Part shown: positions 49,049 through 58,742 of the stretch, in pieces
How positions within the stretch are numbered: position 1 is the stretch's first letter
How the letters are laid out: every line of letters begins with the position of its first letter
Assembly (NCBI GenBank): GCA_964432485.1
Contig: CAYSNP010000007.1
Span: 1 to 58,742 of the forward strand
From: CAYSNP01 sp964432485
Lineage (GTDB): Bacteria; Bacillota; Clostridia; Christensenellales; DTU072
Reading direction: 5' to 3'
Length of the DNA: 58,742 nucleotides
Notes under the pieces: model-generated
What the model was told of the DNA's origin: nothing
What the model saw: only the letters and a program-made list of their open reading frames with translations
Database searches by the model: none
Made by a program: the position numbers and the translations under genes

Positions 49049-52000
49049 TTATCTCATATAGCGGTATCTTTCTGCAGTTACTCTCTTCCTCTTCCTTACA
49101 GGGTTGGTAAAGAAGATAAACAATACACCCAGAACAAGTACTGCGCCAGCGCAAACAAATAGTATTGCAGTAGTAGGTGCTTTGCTGTTGACAAACATAA
49201 CCTCGCCTGTAGTATTGGTATAGAAGGTCACATAATCGCCTTCCCTATCAAAGGTAACATTGGCATAAGCTAAATTGCCAAGTGCTATGAATTCCAAATT
49301 CTCTGCATCCAGGTATTTATCGGGGATTTTAATATAGACCTTAATCATATCAGAAAGCATCAGCTCCTTATCCCCTTCCATAACGGTAAAGGATTGCACT
49401 GTGCTTTCCTGGCCAGTAAATGTGCTGACAATGCCGCCTCTGGTATTAACGCTATCTATTGTAGTAACTTTAATCATTACATTTTCGTTGAACCCTTTAG
49501 AGCTTGTCATATATGCTTTAGTTGCCTCATCCATAACCTTATTGTCTGCAATATACGCTTGTTCTCTATAAACAGGCGCATTGGTAGCATAATTGTCTGC
49601 ATGTCTGCCTATAAGCGTATAGGTGAGTATCTCTACATCATGGTAACCGACATTGGTCCTGCCGTCTTTACAGCGAGCAGTCATTTGCACAGAAACTTCG
49701 TCACCTATAAGCACTCCTGTCAGGTTGCCGCTAATAACTAAGTTAGAAGTATTGCTAAATACTTTATTCTCTACCTTAATATTGGTAATATTAATAGTCC
49801 TAGGCAATATCCTAAAGGTAGCAATCTTTTCCTTAGCCAAGTAGTTGGGGTCAACTGCCTTGGCTTTAATGGTATAGAAGCCGGCATTGGTAGGCATCTT
49901 AGAAGGATACCCGACATATGAGATTTCCAGCTTGATATCATGCGGATAAGTAGTAATGATAGGTGCTTGCACATCGCCATAAATCTGTGAGCTTAGCGTG
50001 CGACTGTCAAATATTATATCTTCTACCTCTGCCCTTGCAATATTGTATAGTATTTCCGAGCTTGATTCGCCCACATAGTAATTGTTGTGCGACAAGCGCG
50101 CCACAACTATATACTCGCCTGCATTGCCAGGAGGAGTGTGTCCATAGCTAATGGTCTTATTTTTAGAATAATATTCATAGATTATTCGATTATTTATACT
50201 ATTTTCTAAAGCTAAATCTTTACCGAGTAAGCCTTGAACGTAAGCCTGAGCAGGCAAAGGAACACTATACACGGTGTCGTAACTGCTGTAAACGATATTG
50301 GTGCGGTCATTATTTTTGTAGAATACAAGGCTAACAGCCTTCTTTACAATATTTACGCTAAACTTTAACTTACCTTTATAGTTGTTATCATTAATTGCAG
50401 CATTATAAGTATAGCTGCCTGCATCATATATTTGGTTAATATCAGGGATATTATGCGATACGCTTAAACCTGCTGGAGAAGTCTTAATCGTTAGCCCAGC
50501 TAAAGTAGAACCGTAAGTAAATACATTATTTTCTATAATAATTATAGCTTCTTTCTTAACTACTGTAACTTGAATCAGCCCTTCGTAAATATCATAGTTG
50601 GCACTGTCAATAGGTTGGAATATAAAGGGTACATCGTAAGTCTTGCCTGCATCGCCTAAAATAGTGCCCTCATGCACAAACTTATATATGCCATTGACAC
50701 TACCTTGTCCGCTGATATAGCTCATACTGCCGCCGCTAAAGTTAACATTCTTTACAGCTTCCATATATATTAGCTCGCTGGCAGTAGGCAGGACTACCTC
50801 TTTGGCTTTAGCCTTTTTAATAATAAAGACAGAGGAGCGGCTACCCTCATAATTGATGTCATTGATAGTAGCCCGAATAGTATAAGTACCCGCATTTATA
50901 GGAGCAGAAGTAAGCAATATGCCATCATGATAATAGCTTACATTTGCTCTAATTGAGCTATCAGGTGTAATTATGAATTGAGGTGTTTGTTCATGCCCGT
51001 CATATTCGAGTTCAAGATTCCTAAAATCAATTGAGGCAATAGCTTTTTGTACTGTTACTACCAGCGGAAACTCCAAAGTAATATAGTTAGCATTGACCGG
51101 GGTAAAGCGCACAAGTACAGCATTGTCGCCAACAACTAAATTGCCTGAAGAGCTAATAACGCTTACTATCTTAAAACTGCCGGGAATCGCAATAATATCG
51201 TCGTGCAACACGCTGCCGCCGGAAATAATTATATCAACCAGCCCTTGACCATATCTGATTTCTGAAAGGGCAGGATGGTCTTTTACAGCAATCGTTGCTT
51301 TATTGATTTTAAAACTAATATCTTTAGTGCCTGTATAATTCTTATGATTTATAGTAATGGTAGCAGTATACTCGCCTGCGTCTTCCGGCTTCAATAGACT
51401 ACCGTCATAAGTAATGGCATAACTGTCCTCACCAACATTAGTAGCGCCAAAAGTTGGCATTGGAGGATTAACCTGACCATAGTTTTGTGTCATATTGTCA
51501 CACCTAATGCTAGTGCTTATATCTGCCTTTTCTATCTTAAACTCAAAAATCATAACGCCTTCGTAAATTGCAGAATTAATTGCAACCTTAGCATCATAAA
51601 TACCTGCTGACTCAGGCAAAGCCGCATTATAAGTTGTGCCCTCCGGCATTTTATAGGTTATTTGATATTCCTCAGGGGAGAGGGAGTAGGAGCCGAAATT
51701 AACAGTTGGGGCTACTACATTGTCAAATGTAGTGGTAAGCCCTTCCATATTAATATAAGCAGAAAGGTTAATCTTCTTTACCATATATGAAAAACGCTTT
51801 ACTCCATAGTATACAGGGTCATTGATTGTTAACTCTACCATATACATAGCTACATCGGCAGTATCAGCTTGCTCTATAACCTGTCCGTCCTTTTCAAAAA
51901 CAAAGCTATATTGCTCGGGATAAATACTATGGCTTATTTCGGTAATCGAAATATTAAAATCATTGAAATGTAAAGGCTGTCCGTCATAATCCTTTATTGT

Positions 52001-55000
52001 TTGTCTAATCTGAATATTATCGTCACTAATTAAGTAATAAGTATTGATTAATACCTCAAACTCTTTTTCGTTATAATTAGGAGAAGTAAACTTAACCACG
52101 CCTTTTACATTTGTTAAATTAGTAGAGATATTGTCATTAACATTGTATCCCTCTACGGATATTAATTGTAGTACACCCTCCACATTTGCTAAGGGATAAA
52201 GCGTATTGCTAAAGTTACCGGTTATTGTTGCAGAATTAAATGTATTGCCCACAAAAGCTATGCCTTTGGCATTACTAACGCTTATATCCGCCTTTTCAAC
52301 ATTTATATTGATACTGCCTTCCACCATATTGTAAACATCGTAAGCTGTAGGAATAAACCTATAATCTACCACATCGCCTACTTTAGGTACATAATCAGGG
52401 TTCACCCATACTGCATTCCCTGCCACATTATATTGTATATCCAAATTGCTTTCGCTGAGAGGAGCCCCATAAGTAATAGTTGTAGCAGCTTTAGATACTA
52501 GGGTAGGCTGTTGACCTATTACTTTTATTTGCATAGTAAATGTAATGTATTGGAAGTTGTTGGTGGCATCCGGAGTAAAGCGCAAGGTCACATTGCGCAT
52601 ATTGGCTGCATTCATTACCATATTCGGATTCTCAAAGCTAAATACTCCGGGTATGCGAAGCTCTGTACCTTCTATAAATGCATATCCTAAAGATATACTT
52701 GACTCGCTCAGTTTCTGTCCTACATTAATAGAAGTAAGGATAGGATTGACTATCTGCGGTACTCCTCTGATAATTTTAAAGTTATTCGTCCCGTTGGTAG
52801 TTACTGAGCCTTGATAGTTAGGGTCTACCACAATGGCAGTAAGAACATACTCGCCTACATTAGTTGGGCTTAACTTAATACCGTTATATAACATATCTAT
52901 AGCCGCCACTTCGCCGGCTATTTGTTCATTATCAATATATGCACGCACAGACAAATTGCGAGAATTGTACGATTGCTCTAAATCGTCTTGATTAAACTTA
53001 ATATATTCAGAAATATCTTTTTTCTGAATCGTTAAACTAAGGTAGCCGTAAACAGGCTTATAGTTGCTATCATCAGGAGAAAACTTATATTGCACACGAT
53101 ATACCCCGGCAGACAGCGCAGATACATTAACTCCTTCTATACTATCGCTAGTATCGGGGATACTATATTCCCCGCCAAGGATTGCATTAATGCCATCATG
53201 TACAACTAAAGATACAGGGTTGCTAACATTGGGAATAAATACTATCTTTCCGCCCATAAATACAACATCACCGTTAGTATCCTTATAAGCTATGGCATTT
53301 ACAAAGGGAGAATCAATAATTTCTAAGCCAGCAGGGGTAATAATATAAGTCACTATCTTGGTTTTTTTGTAGTTTACATCGTTGATAGTAATGCGCATGC
53401 TATAAGTGCCTACCGAAAGAGGTTGGATTGTAGAGTATATTAGCTCGCCCTCTTCGTCTACCTCACCATCAGAAAACTCATAAACTAATGTAAGATTAGT
53501 AGGAGTAGTGGAAGCAGGCATAGTCCTAACTCTGTTAATATACTCTCTTGAAACTTCTTCGTCGCAAGTTATTTCAGCTTCAGCTTTTTCAATTTCAAAA
53601 CCTTGCTCATAAAAGCCCGTGTAACCGTTATGGTCAAAAACTGCTTTAACTATATACGAGCCAGCTATAAGCGGCAATGTGGTGGAATAAGTGCTATCAC
53701 TTGCTTCCTCTCCCTTGTAAAGCAATGACCAAGTAAGATCGGCAGGCTGAGTTTCAAAAGTAACAGGTGTTACGCTACCGTATACTTGCTCTAAATTGCC
53801 AAACTCGTAGCTTTCTTCCTTAATAGTAAACGGTATCTGTAACTGTCCATAATAGTTATTGTCATTTATTGTAAGGGTGGCGGAATAAAGACCAACGCCT
53901 TTTGCATCGTCAACTGCTACACCTCGATAGTCCCTAAAAGATTGGGTAATACTTAGTGCCTGCTCCGGCTTGTCTTTATCGGTGGTAGCTTGCACGCTTT
54001 GAGCTTCTCCTGTATATTGGGTCGCCTTATCTTGCTCGTTGACAAGAATTGTCGCTTCTGCTTTTTCAATTACAAATGACCTTGTTAAACTGGCGGTATA
54101 ATATTCGTCATTTACTGTTACAGTTACCTGATAGTCGCCCGCTTCTGTTACGGTATTATTAAATGTTTCGCCATTCTTAGTAAAAGTGTAAACTATTTGC
54201 AGCGAATTTCCTTCTGCATCTTCTGCACTTGCTTGCGGAGCTTGTTCCTGCTCATTATATACTGAAGCAAAGCTGTCTTCTACTATTACAATCTGTGTCT
54301 CTGCCTTTTGCACATTAATTGTTAAGTTAACCTCAAGAGGAAGATAATTGCTGCCATACAAATTAGGGTCTGCTATAAATGTAGCTAAAAAATTGATCGG
54401 ACCAACATCAGCAGCCAATGTGTCAGGATAATCAAAGGTAAATGTGCCTGTTATGCTTCTTCCTTTAGCAGTACAAGAGCCTCCTGTTAAAGTAACTTCA
54501 TTTAAGTACATTCCATATCTCAATAAGGAGTTGACAGGGTTGACTGCAAGAGCCAATTCCGCAGGCTTTATTTCTAAAATGTTTTCAAATGTACCTTTGT
54601 AATTATTATCAACAATTTCCGCATGCACATAATAGATACCTACAGGGCTTTGGGCTGTAATATTCACTACATTGTTCTCATAGATATAAGTAAACTCTAC
54701 ATTTAGCCCTTCCGGCTCGGTGGTAACAACAGGAGAAGAAAAGTTATCTCCATAAGTCCTTATATCCTTAATTATTAAATTGCCGTCCTCGTCTTCTTCT
54801 ACAGCCTTTGCAAAAGTGATAATTGCATCCGCTTTATTAATTGTTAAGGGAATATACAAGCTCTCAGTAGAACAAAAATTGTCAGTATCTTCGGGCACAA
54901 AAGAATGCAGAATATTCATTGTACCTGCATTTGGAACAACTTCTTCGCCTATTACTTCCAATGTCCCTTCTACTATTGTTTTTACACCCTGAGACATAAA

Positions 55001-58000
55001 GTAAGCGTCTCCTTGATGCTCACTTTCTCCTACTTTCTGTCCAAATACTATGGGCAACATAGTAATTTCGCTATAGTTAGGAGTAGCCTTTGCCACTATA
55101 ATTTGCACAGTTACAGCAACAATGCCAAAGTTGGTGCTGTCGTCGGGTATAAATTGCAACTGCCTATCCGAATATACTCCGGCCGGTAACACAGGGTCGG
55201 CTATGTTTTCAAAAACTTCGAATCTGCCTGATAATATAATAGTACGATTGAAAACTTTATAGCTGGCACGATAAGCATCGCCTTTAGAAAAGCGCAAATC
55301 TGACAGTCTTTGACCATATATTATATTGCCGCCTGTAAAGAAATCTACTTCAATACCGGGGAAATTAATTGTAAAATTACTGCCGGGTAATCCGTAAGAT
55401 TCTGTACCCTTTCTGATTAGCAGCGGATAAGTCACGCTGCCTCTATTATTATTGCTGTTGACAATAATTTTTAAGTCATAACTCCCGGAGCTAATCATTT
55501 GATATTCTGTAGGGAGAGGCGCAAACTCATTAGCTTCTGCTAAACTAATCTCAAAATCAAATAATACAGGCACTATCTCTTGAATGCCTTCATCAAAAAT
55601 ATCTAATTCGTCCAAATAAAGCCCTGCTTTTAGGCCCATAGCTTGACTAGGTTTAGAAAAGTGGCCATAATAGCATTCCAGTCCGGCTATTTGTTGCCCG
55701 TTTTGTCCTATTACTACATCAATATCCCGCTTGTCAATAAAGAACTTTAGCTCTGTCCCCTCAGTACAAATCTCACCTTTGTAATTGCTGGCATGCTGCA
55801 TAATAGTAGCTCTTACCTCATAAGTGCCTGCATTGGTAGGTGGCTGTACCGTATAAGAAGCATCAGGTTGCCCAACTAACTTATATTCTATAGCTAACGG
55901 TTGAGGCTCAGGCGTTTGCGGAGTGTTTGCAATTACGCTTAAAGGCTCGCCGCAAAAAACTGCATTAAAAGTGGACTCATCAAAAGTTACATCCACCACT
56001 TGGTGCGATACTGTTATCCTTACATACTCGGTATGTTCTTTATAGTTGAGTTTGCAGGCACCGTAATTATATCTTGGGTCATAAGGGTCTGCATTTTCGG
56101 CGTCTTTAGGAGTAAATTTGACCAGCACATTATGGTCACCAACTCCAGGCAGTTGAAAAATTTCTGAAAAAGGCGAAGGGCTTTCAATAGTAAAAGTGCC
56201 TTCTACACCGCCGAAAGAAATAGTTTCGGATAACTTGCTGTCAGGTCCTAACGACATAATACTAGCTTGGTCCATGCCTGCGCCATAAATAAGATTGGTC
56301 ATTGTTATGCCGCGAACATCAGAAGACTTTTTAGTAATAGTATAAGTGCCCTCCGTTGAGCCAAAATATTTATTGCTTTCTATTTCGCACAAATAATTAT
56401 AAGTGCCCGCATTGACAAAACCCTCTGATGAGTATGCGCTTGAAGGCTCATCTTCCTGTTTAACTTTAATATTAAAGTTTACATTATAATCCCTATCCCC
56501 ATCTTGATTGTATGCGGTAATTACAACTCCTGAAGCTAAAAGAGGGCTGCCCGTATATTCTCTAGATCTTGTATTAACGACAACTTCTGCCTTTTTCTTA
56601 AAATAAATACGAATATCAGTTCGGGTGGCACTTGCAATATAAAAGACCATATCGTATCTGTAAACACTTCCCGATTGCGTCATTGTTATATTATAATTTG
56701 CAGTTGCCCAATCGCCGCCTACTATGTAATTAATCTTATAATTGTTATGTTGGATAGCATTTTGCTCTATCCTTATAGTGACCTTATCTTCCCTTTTATA
56801 AGTATAATTGTCAAGGTTGGTAGCACCTGAAGGTGCAAAGATAGGAGCGCCTGATACAGGGTCATAAGATTCAGAAAATTGCAGCTTAGAAAATGCCTGA
56901 ACTTTTTGCTCGGAGGTGTATGCCAGATAATCTCCAAGCCCAAACCTAGTGGTGATAAGATAATCATTGGTATCAAGCCGAACTGTATATTGCACTATTG
57001 AGCTTCTATTGCCGACTCCGTCAAAAGTGCGAATCTTTAAAGGGATATTATCTTGAGGCATAGTAGTAAAGCCGGAAAAATCTAAGGGGTGATACTCTAA
57101 TTGCCCATTAGCATCATAGCCTCTTAAAATATGAGTATATTCTGTGCCGGGCAATGGGTCTGCTCCATTGGTAGTATAATAAATATATTCCTTAGCTCCT
57201 CCTTGCTGCGCCAGAGCATCGACTGTAAAAAAATTCTCATCAGTACTAAATATAAGGTCGCTATTAAAATATTTATTGGCATTAACTGTCTGCATAAAGG
57301 TTGTGCTGGGCGCTAGTTCAGGAGCGTTAGGCAGAGCATTGTCAACCTTAATGGTTAAGGGGCTAGAATGAACATTAAAGCCGGCAACAGGCAGATATGA
57401 CATAATCAGTACATCATCGCCGGTAGGCACTCCTGCCCTTACTAAAAACTTGGCGGTCTTACCATTATTGTAGTCAGTTGAATTGCCCGGAGTGCCAGGC
57501 GGATTTTCTCTAATTAGATAACTGACGCCCGACTCAAAATAGCCTTGTATATCCGGATATGGTCCCTCGCCAGTGGGCTTGCCCTCTTTCCAAGCAACAA
57601 CGCCTTCATTGGAAGGTATACCGTAGATTTGTCTAACATTAGCCAAACTAGTATCAGTTAAAGGATTGTTGGAGGCGCGAAGATTGTTATGGATAATAAT
57701 ATAGTCATTTGTCTTTATATATTCGCAATCAGGCATCCTGTATTGGTCGCCTATAATTTCATAAGTAGAATTGGGTGTCATTGAAGGAGAAACAAGGTTT
57801 ACCTGTATTTCTATCCTAATATTGGCCAATTTAAGCCCTACTCCTGAGTCATATACAGTAGTCTCGCCTATACCCCAAAGTCCGCCTTCTTGATGAGTTA
57901 CTACTGTATTAGCACCAAAAGCGTTAAATGTTAATTCTAAGTATGCATCAGCATTTAGCCCTGAGGCAGTAAGCTCAAAAGTATTGAGACTGCCTATGGC

Positions 58001-58612
58001 TACATTAGGATTAATCCCTCCGCTAGAGTCTGCCTTACTAACTGTTGTGCTAGTGCTGGTAACAGAATTGCTTGGATGCCAAACTAGAGAAATGTTACAA
58101 AAGTCTGAGCTATCAGCATCATGGCTCACATAATCTTGTAAATATATATCCACTAATGCCCTTGCAGTAACCTTTATAGCAGGGTCGCTTATATAACTTC
58201 TTAAAGTTGTGCTTGGCCTGATTTTTGAAGTGAAATGCATGCCGCTAGATTTCACACCCGGAGCAAAGAAGCCCATTGTTGTTGAAGTGCTACCAATTGA
58301 AAGCACCCCCGACTGCGTGTTGCCTTTAGTCCTATAATCGCTCCGGCTTCCCGGTGTAGAGCCATGGGTAAAATCAGCTTGAGAAGCCCTGACATTATTA
58401 GTGCCTACAGTAAGCCCTCCTGTTCCTAAGTCAGTCTTTCCGGTACCTTCTTCTACTGCATAAGCCAAAGGTTGACCGCCGCTATTAAAGCTACTTGCTA
58501 CTCCGCCAAATGCTGCAAGCAAAGACGCAAAAATAAATATCATAAGAACAACTATCTTCTTATTAAATCTTGCCCTTTTAAGAGAATGCGTCTTTTTTAG
58601 ATTACCTTTCAT
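49049..58612 (-). CDS. Giant cell-surface protein (3187 aa) built from MBG/Ig-like repeats
   Basis: Residues 1-52 are a long signal peptide (RFNKKIVVLMIFIFASLLAAFGG). Residues 60 to about 420 are a unique beta-rich head, followed near 470 by a chitobiase-C-terminal-like segment (EYIYYTTNGADPLPGTEY). From about 680 to 3030 there are about 25 repeats of two alternating kinds: GTYTIRATINDINYEG ... FIIKKAKA-type (about 16 counted) and VLVRFTPVNANYITL-type (about nine), the MBG/YDG families of bacterial adhesins. A final domain (about 3040-3150) leads to a membrane helix (ILFVCAGAVLVLGVLFIFF) and the basic tail NPVRKRKRV. No LPXTG motif. GGAGGTG lies seven bases before the ATG. It probably forms a long stalk for adhesion or cell-cell contact. 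Confidence 0.85.
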   Translation of the reverse strand: MKGNLKKTHSLKRARFNKKIVVLMIFIFASLLAAFGGVASSFNSGGQPLAYAVEEGTGKTDLGTGGLTVGTNNVRASQADFTHGSTPGSRSDYRTKGNTQSGVLSIGSTSTTMGFFAPGVKSSGMHFTSKIRPSTTLRSYISDPAIKVTARALVDIYLQDYVSHDADSSDFCNISLVWHPSNSVTSTSTTVSKADSSGGINPNVAIGSLNTFELTASGLNADAYLELTFNAFGANTVVTHQEGGLWGIGETTVYDSGVGLKLANIRIEIQVNLVSPSMTPNSTYEIIGDQYRMPDCEYIKTNDYIIIHNNLRASNNPLTDTSLANVRQIYGIPSNEGVVAWKEGKPTGEGPYPDIQGYFESGVSYLIRENPPGTPGNSTDYNNGKTAKFLVRAGVPTGDDVLIMSYLPVAGFNVHSSPLTIKVDNALPNAPELAPSTTFMQTVNANKYFNSDLIFSTDENFFTVDALAQQGGAKEYIYYTTNGADPLPGTEYTHILRGYDANGQLEYHPLDFSGFTTMPQDNIPLKIRTFDGVGNRSSIVQYTVRLDTNDYLITTRFGLGDYLAYTSEQKVQAFSKLQFSESYDPVSGAPIFAPSGATNLDNYTYKREDKVTIRIEQNAIQHNNYKINYIVGGDWATANYNITMTQSGSVYRYDMVFYIASATRTDIRIYFKKKAEVVVNTRSREYTGSPLLASGVVITAYNQDGDRDYNVNFNIKVKQEDEPSSAYSSEGFVNAGTYNYLCEIESNKYFGSTEGTYTITKKSSDVRGITMTNLIYGAGMDQASIMSLGPDSKLSETISFGGVEGTFTIESPSPFSEIFQLPGVGDHNVLVKFTPKDAENADPYDPRYNYGACKLNYKEHTEYVRITVSHQVVDVTFDESTFNAVFCGEPLSVIANTPQTPEPQPLAIEYKLVGQPDASYTVQPPTNAGTYEVRATIMQHASNYKGEICTEGTELKFFIDKRDIDVVIGQNGQQIAGLECYYGHFSKPSQAMGLKAGLYLDELDIFDEGIQEIVPVLFDFEISLAEANEFAPLPTEYQMISSGSYDLKIIVNSNNNRGSVTYPLLIRKGTESYGLPGSNFTINFPGIEVDFFTGGNIIYGQRLSDLRFSKGDAYRASYKVFNRTIILSGRFEVFENIADPVLPAGVYSDRQLQFIPDDSTNFGIVAVTVQIIVAKATPNYSEITMLPIVFGQKVGESEHQGDAYFMSQGVKTIVEGTLEVIGEEVVPNAGTMNILHSFVPEDTDNFCSTESLYIPLTINKADAIITFAKAVEEDEDGNLIIKDIRTYGDNFSSPVVTTEPEGLNVEFTYIYENNVVNITAQSPVGIYYVHAEIVDNNYKGTFENILEIKPAELALAVNPVNSLLRYGMYLNEVTLTGGSCTAKGRSITGTFTFDYPDTLAADVGPINFLATFIADPNLYGSNYLPLEVNLTINVQKAETQIVIVEDSFASVYNEQEQAPQASAEDAEGNSLQIVYTFTKNGETFNNTVTEAGDYQVTVTVNDEYYTASLTRSFVIEKAEATILVNEQDKATQYTGEAQSVQATTDKDKPEQALSITQSFRDYRGVAVDDAKGVGLYSATLTINDNNYYGQLQIPFTIKEESYEFGNLEQVYGSVTPVTFETQPADLTWSLLYKGEEASDSTYSTTLPLIAGSYIVKAVFDHNGYTGFYEQGFEIEKAEAEITCDEEVSREYINRVRTMPASTTPTNLTLVYEFSDGEVDEEGELIYSTIQPLSVGTYSMRITINDVNYKKTKIVTYIITPAGLEIIDSPFVNAIAYKDTNGDVVFMGGKIVFIPNVSNPVSLVVHDGINAILGGEYSIPDTSDSIEGVNVSALSAGVYRVQYKFSPDDSNYKPVYGYLSLTIQKKDISEYIKFNQDDLEQSYNSRNLSVRAYIDNEQIAGEVAAIDMLYNGIKLSPTNVGEYVLTAIVVDPNYQGSVTTNGTNNFKIIRGVPQIVNPILTSINVGQKLSESSISLGYAFIEGTELRIPGVFSFENPNMVMNAANMRNVTLRFTPDATNNFQYITFTMQIKVIGQQPTLVSKAATTITYGAPLSESNLDIQYNVAGNAVWVNPDYVPKVGDVVDYRFIPTAYDVYNMVEGSININVEKADISVSNAKGIAFVGNTFNSATITGNFSNTLYPLANVEGVLQLISVEGYNVNDNISTNLTNVKGVVKFTSPNYNEKEFEVLINTYYLISDDNIQIRQTIKDYDGQPLHFNDFNISITEISHSIYPEQYSFVFEKDGQVIEQADTADVAMYMVELTINDPVYYGVKRFSYMVKKINLSAYINMEGLTTTFDNVVAPTVNFGSYSLSPEEYQITYKMPEGTTYNAALPESAGIYDAKVAINSAIYEGVMIFEFKIEKADISTSIRCDNMTQNYGQVNPPMPTFGATNVGEDSYAITYDGSLLKPEDAGEYTATITINHKNYTGTKDISFKINKATIAVKDHPALSEIRYGQGLVDIIISGGSVLHDDIIAIPGSFKIVSVISSSGNLVVGDNAVLVRFTPVNANYITLEFPLVVTVQKAIASIDFRNLELEYDGHEQTPQFIITPDSSIRANVSYYHDGILLTSAPINAGTYTIRATINDINYEGSRSSVFIIKKAKAKEVVLPTASELIYMEAVKNVNFSGGSMSYISGQGSVNGIYKFVHEGTILGDAGKTYDVPFIFQPIDSANYDIYEGLIQVTVVKKEAIIIIENNVFTYGSTLAGLTIKTSPAGLSVSHNIPDINQIYDAGSYTYNAAINDNNYKGKLKFSVNIVKKAVSLVFYKNNDRTNIVYSSYDTVYSVPLPAQAYVQGLLGKDLALENSINNRIIYEYYSKNKTISYGHTPPGNAGEYIVVARLSHNNYYVGESSSEILYNIARAEVEDIIFDSRTLSSQIYGDVQAPIITTYPHDIKLEISYVGYPSKMPTNAGFYTIKAKAVDPNYLAKEKIATFRILPRTINITNIKVENKVFSNTSNLVISGNLTGVLIGDEVSVQMTARCKDGRTNVGYHDVEILTYTLIGRHADNYATNAPVYREQAYIADNKVMDEATKAYMTSSKGFNENVMIKVTTIDSVNTRGGIVSTFTGQESTVQSFTVMEGDKELMLSDMIKVYIKIPDKYLDAENLEFIALGNLAYANVTFDREGDYVTFYTNTTGEVMFVNSKAPTTAILFVCAGAVLVLGVLFIFFTNPVRKRKRVTAERYRYMR

Positions 58613-58712
58613 ATCTTGTCACCTCCGGTAACATATCCAATAAGTGTTTGTTATTTCAATATAAATAATATGCAAGATATATTTAAGTTTAAATATAATC
58701 TTAGCTATATAT

Positions 58713-58741
58713 ATAATACAATAATTACTAGTTGGTGTCAA
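58713..58741 (-). promoter_or_regulatory. Sigma-A-type promoter of the giant surface protein gene
   Basis: TTGACA (58741-58736), 17 bases, TATTAT (58718-58713) on the minus strand, the same hexamers as the c-di-GMP operon promoter. The leader of about 90 bases contains no riboswitch that I can recognise. The element sits at the very edge of the window, so anything further upstream is unseen. Confidence 0.8.
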
Positions 58742-58742
58742 T

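Overview
The window comes from a low-to-moderate GC, endospore-forming Bacillota (Clostridia-like) bacterium. The sporulation genes yabP, yabQ and spoIIE are present, start sites carry strong GGAGG-type ribosome sites, sigma-A-like promoters (TTGACA/TATAAT type, 17-bp spacing) are common, and there are SipW-type signal peptidases and cyclic-di-GMP-I riboswitches. No rRNA, tRNA, CRISPR array, phage gene or transposase was recognised. I could not place it in a genus; an uncultured anaerobic gut-type Clostridia lineage is my guess.

Layout. 1-2157: a dispersed inverted repeat next to a frameshifted GNAT/RimK-like ATP-grasp gene. 2292-13987 (minus): one tightly overlapping operon that starts with a tungsten/molybdenum aldehyde:ferredoxin oxidoreductase, continues through cofactor genes (moaD-like, ThiF-like, mogA, moeA, a moeA fused to a binding-protein domain, moaA, moaC, a MOSC/2H fusion) and ends with a cyclophilin lipoprotein and RNase R. 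14052-15644: an MFS transporter. 15822-21003 (minus): a membrane-anchored McrB-like AAA+ ATPase, a long coiled-coil partner with a DUF2357-like N-terminus and no visible nuclease, and a SipW-type peptidase. 21096-26245 (minus): a strong promoter, two tandem c-di-GMP-I riboswitches each with its own terminator, then a membrane-anchored TasA/camelysin-like protein, two SipW-type secreted proteins (one with MBG repeats) and a second SipW-type peptidase with a histone-like tail. Only about 37 bases separate the terminator after this operon from the McrB-like gene, so the whole 26.2-15.8 kb stretch may be one c-di-GMP-responsive unit.

26274-31812 (minus) holds a cluster I do not recognise. Three small proteins (71-74 aa) share an almost invariant C-terminal half despite many synonymous DNA differences. 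They are interleaved with four related membrane proteins whose cytoplasmic N-termini carry SPYYQ and PYxxAY motifs; in one of these the motif has expanded into a 16-residue tandem repeat. An alkaline phosphatase with its own promoter sits inside the cluster.

31907-41776: an SDR enzyme, an ECF sigma factor fused to transmembrane helices with a small membrane protein downstream, yabP-yabQ and a helical protein, the divergent spoIIE, an acyltransferase/DUF6320 pair, a cation-diffusion transporter and a lipoprotein. 41874-47129 is housekeeping: lysA, a HAD phosphatase, valS and pgsA. 47316-58742: two surface proteins, one a 3187-residue protein with about 25 Ig-like/MBG-type repeats and its own promoter at the right edge.

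The strongest candidates for new biology are the c-di-GMP-switched fibre/secretion cassette with its McrB-like neighbours, and the small-protein/membrane-protein cluster.
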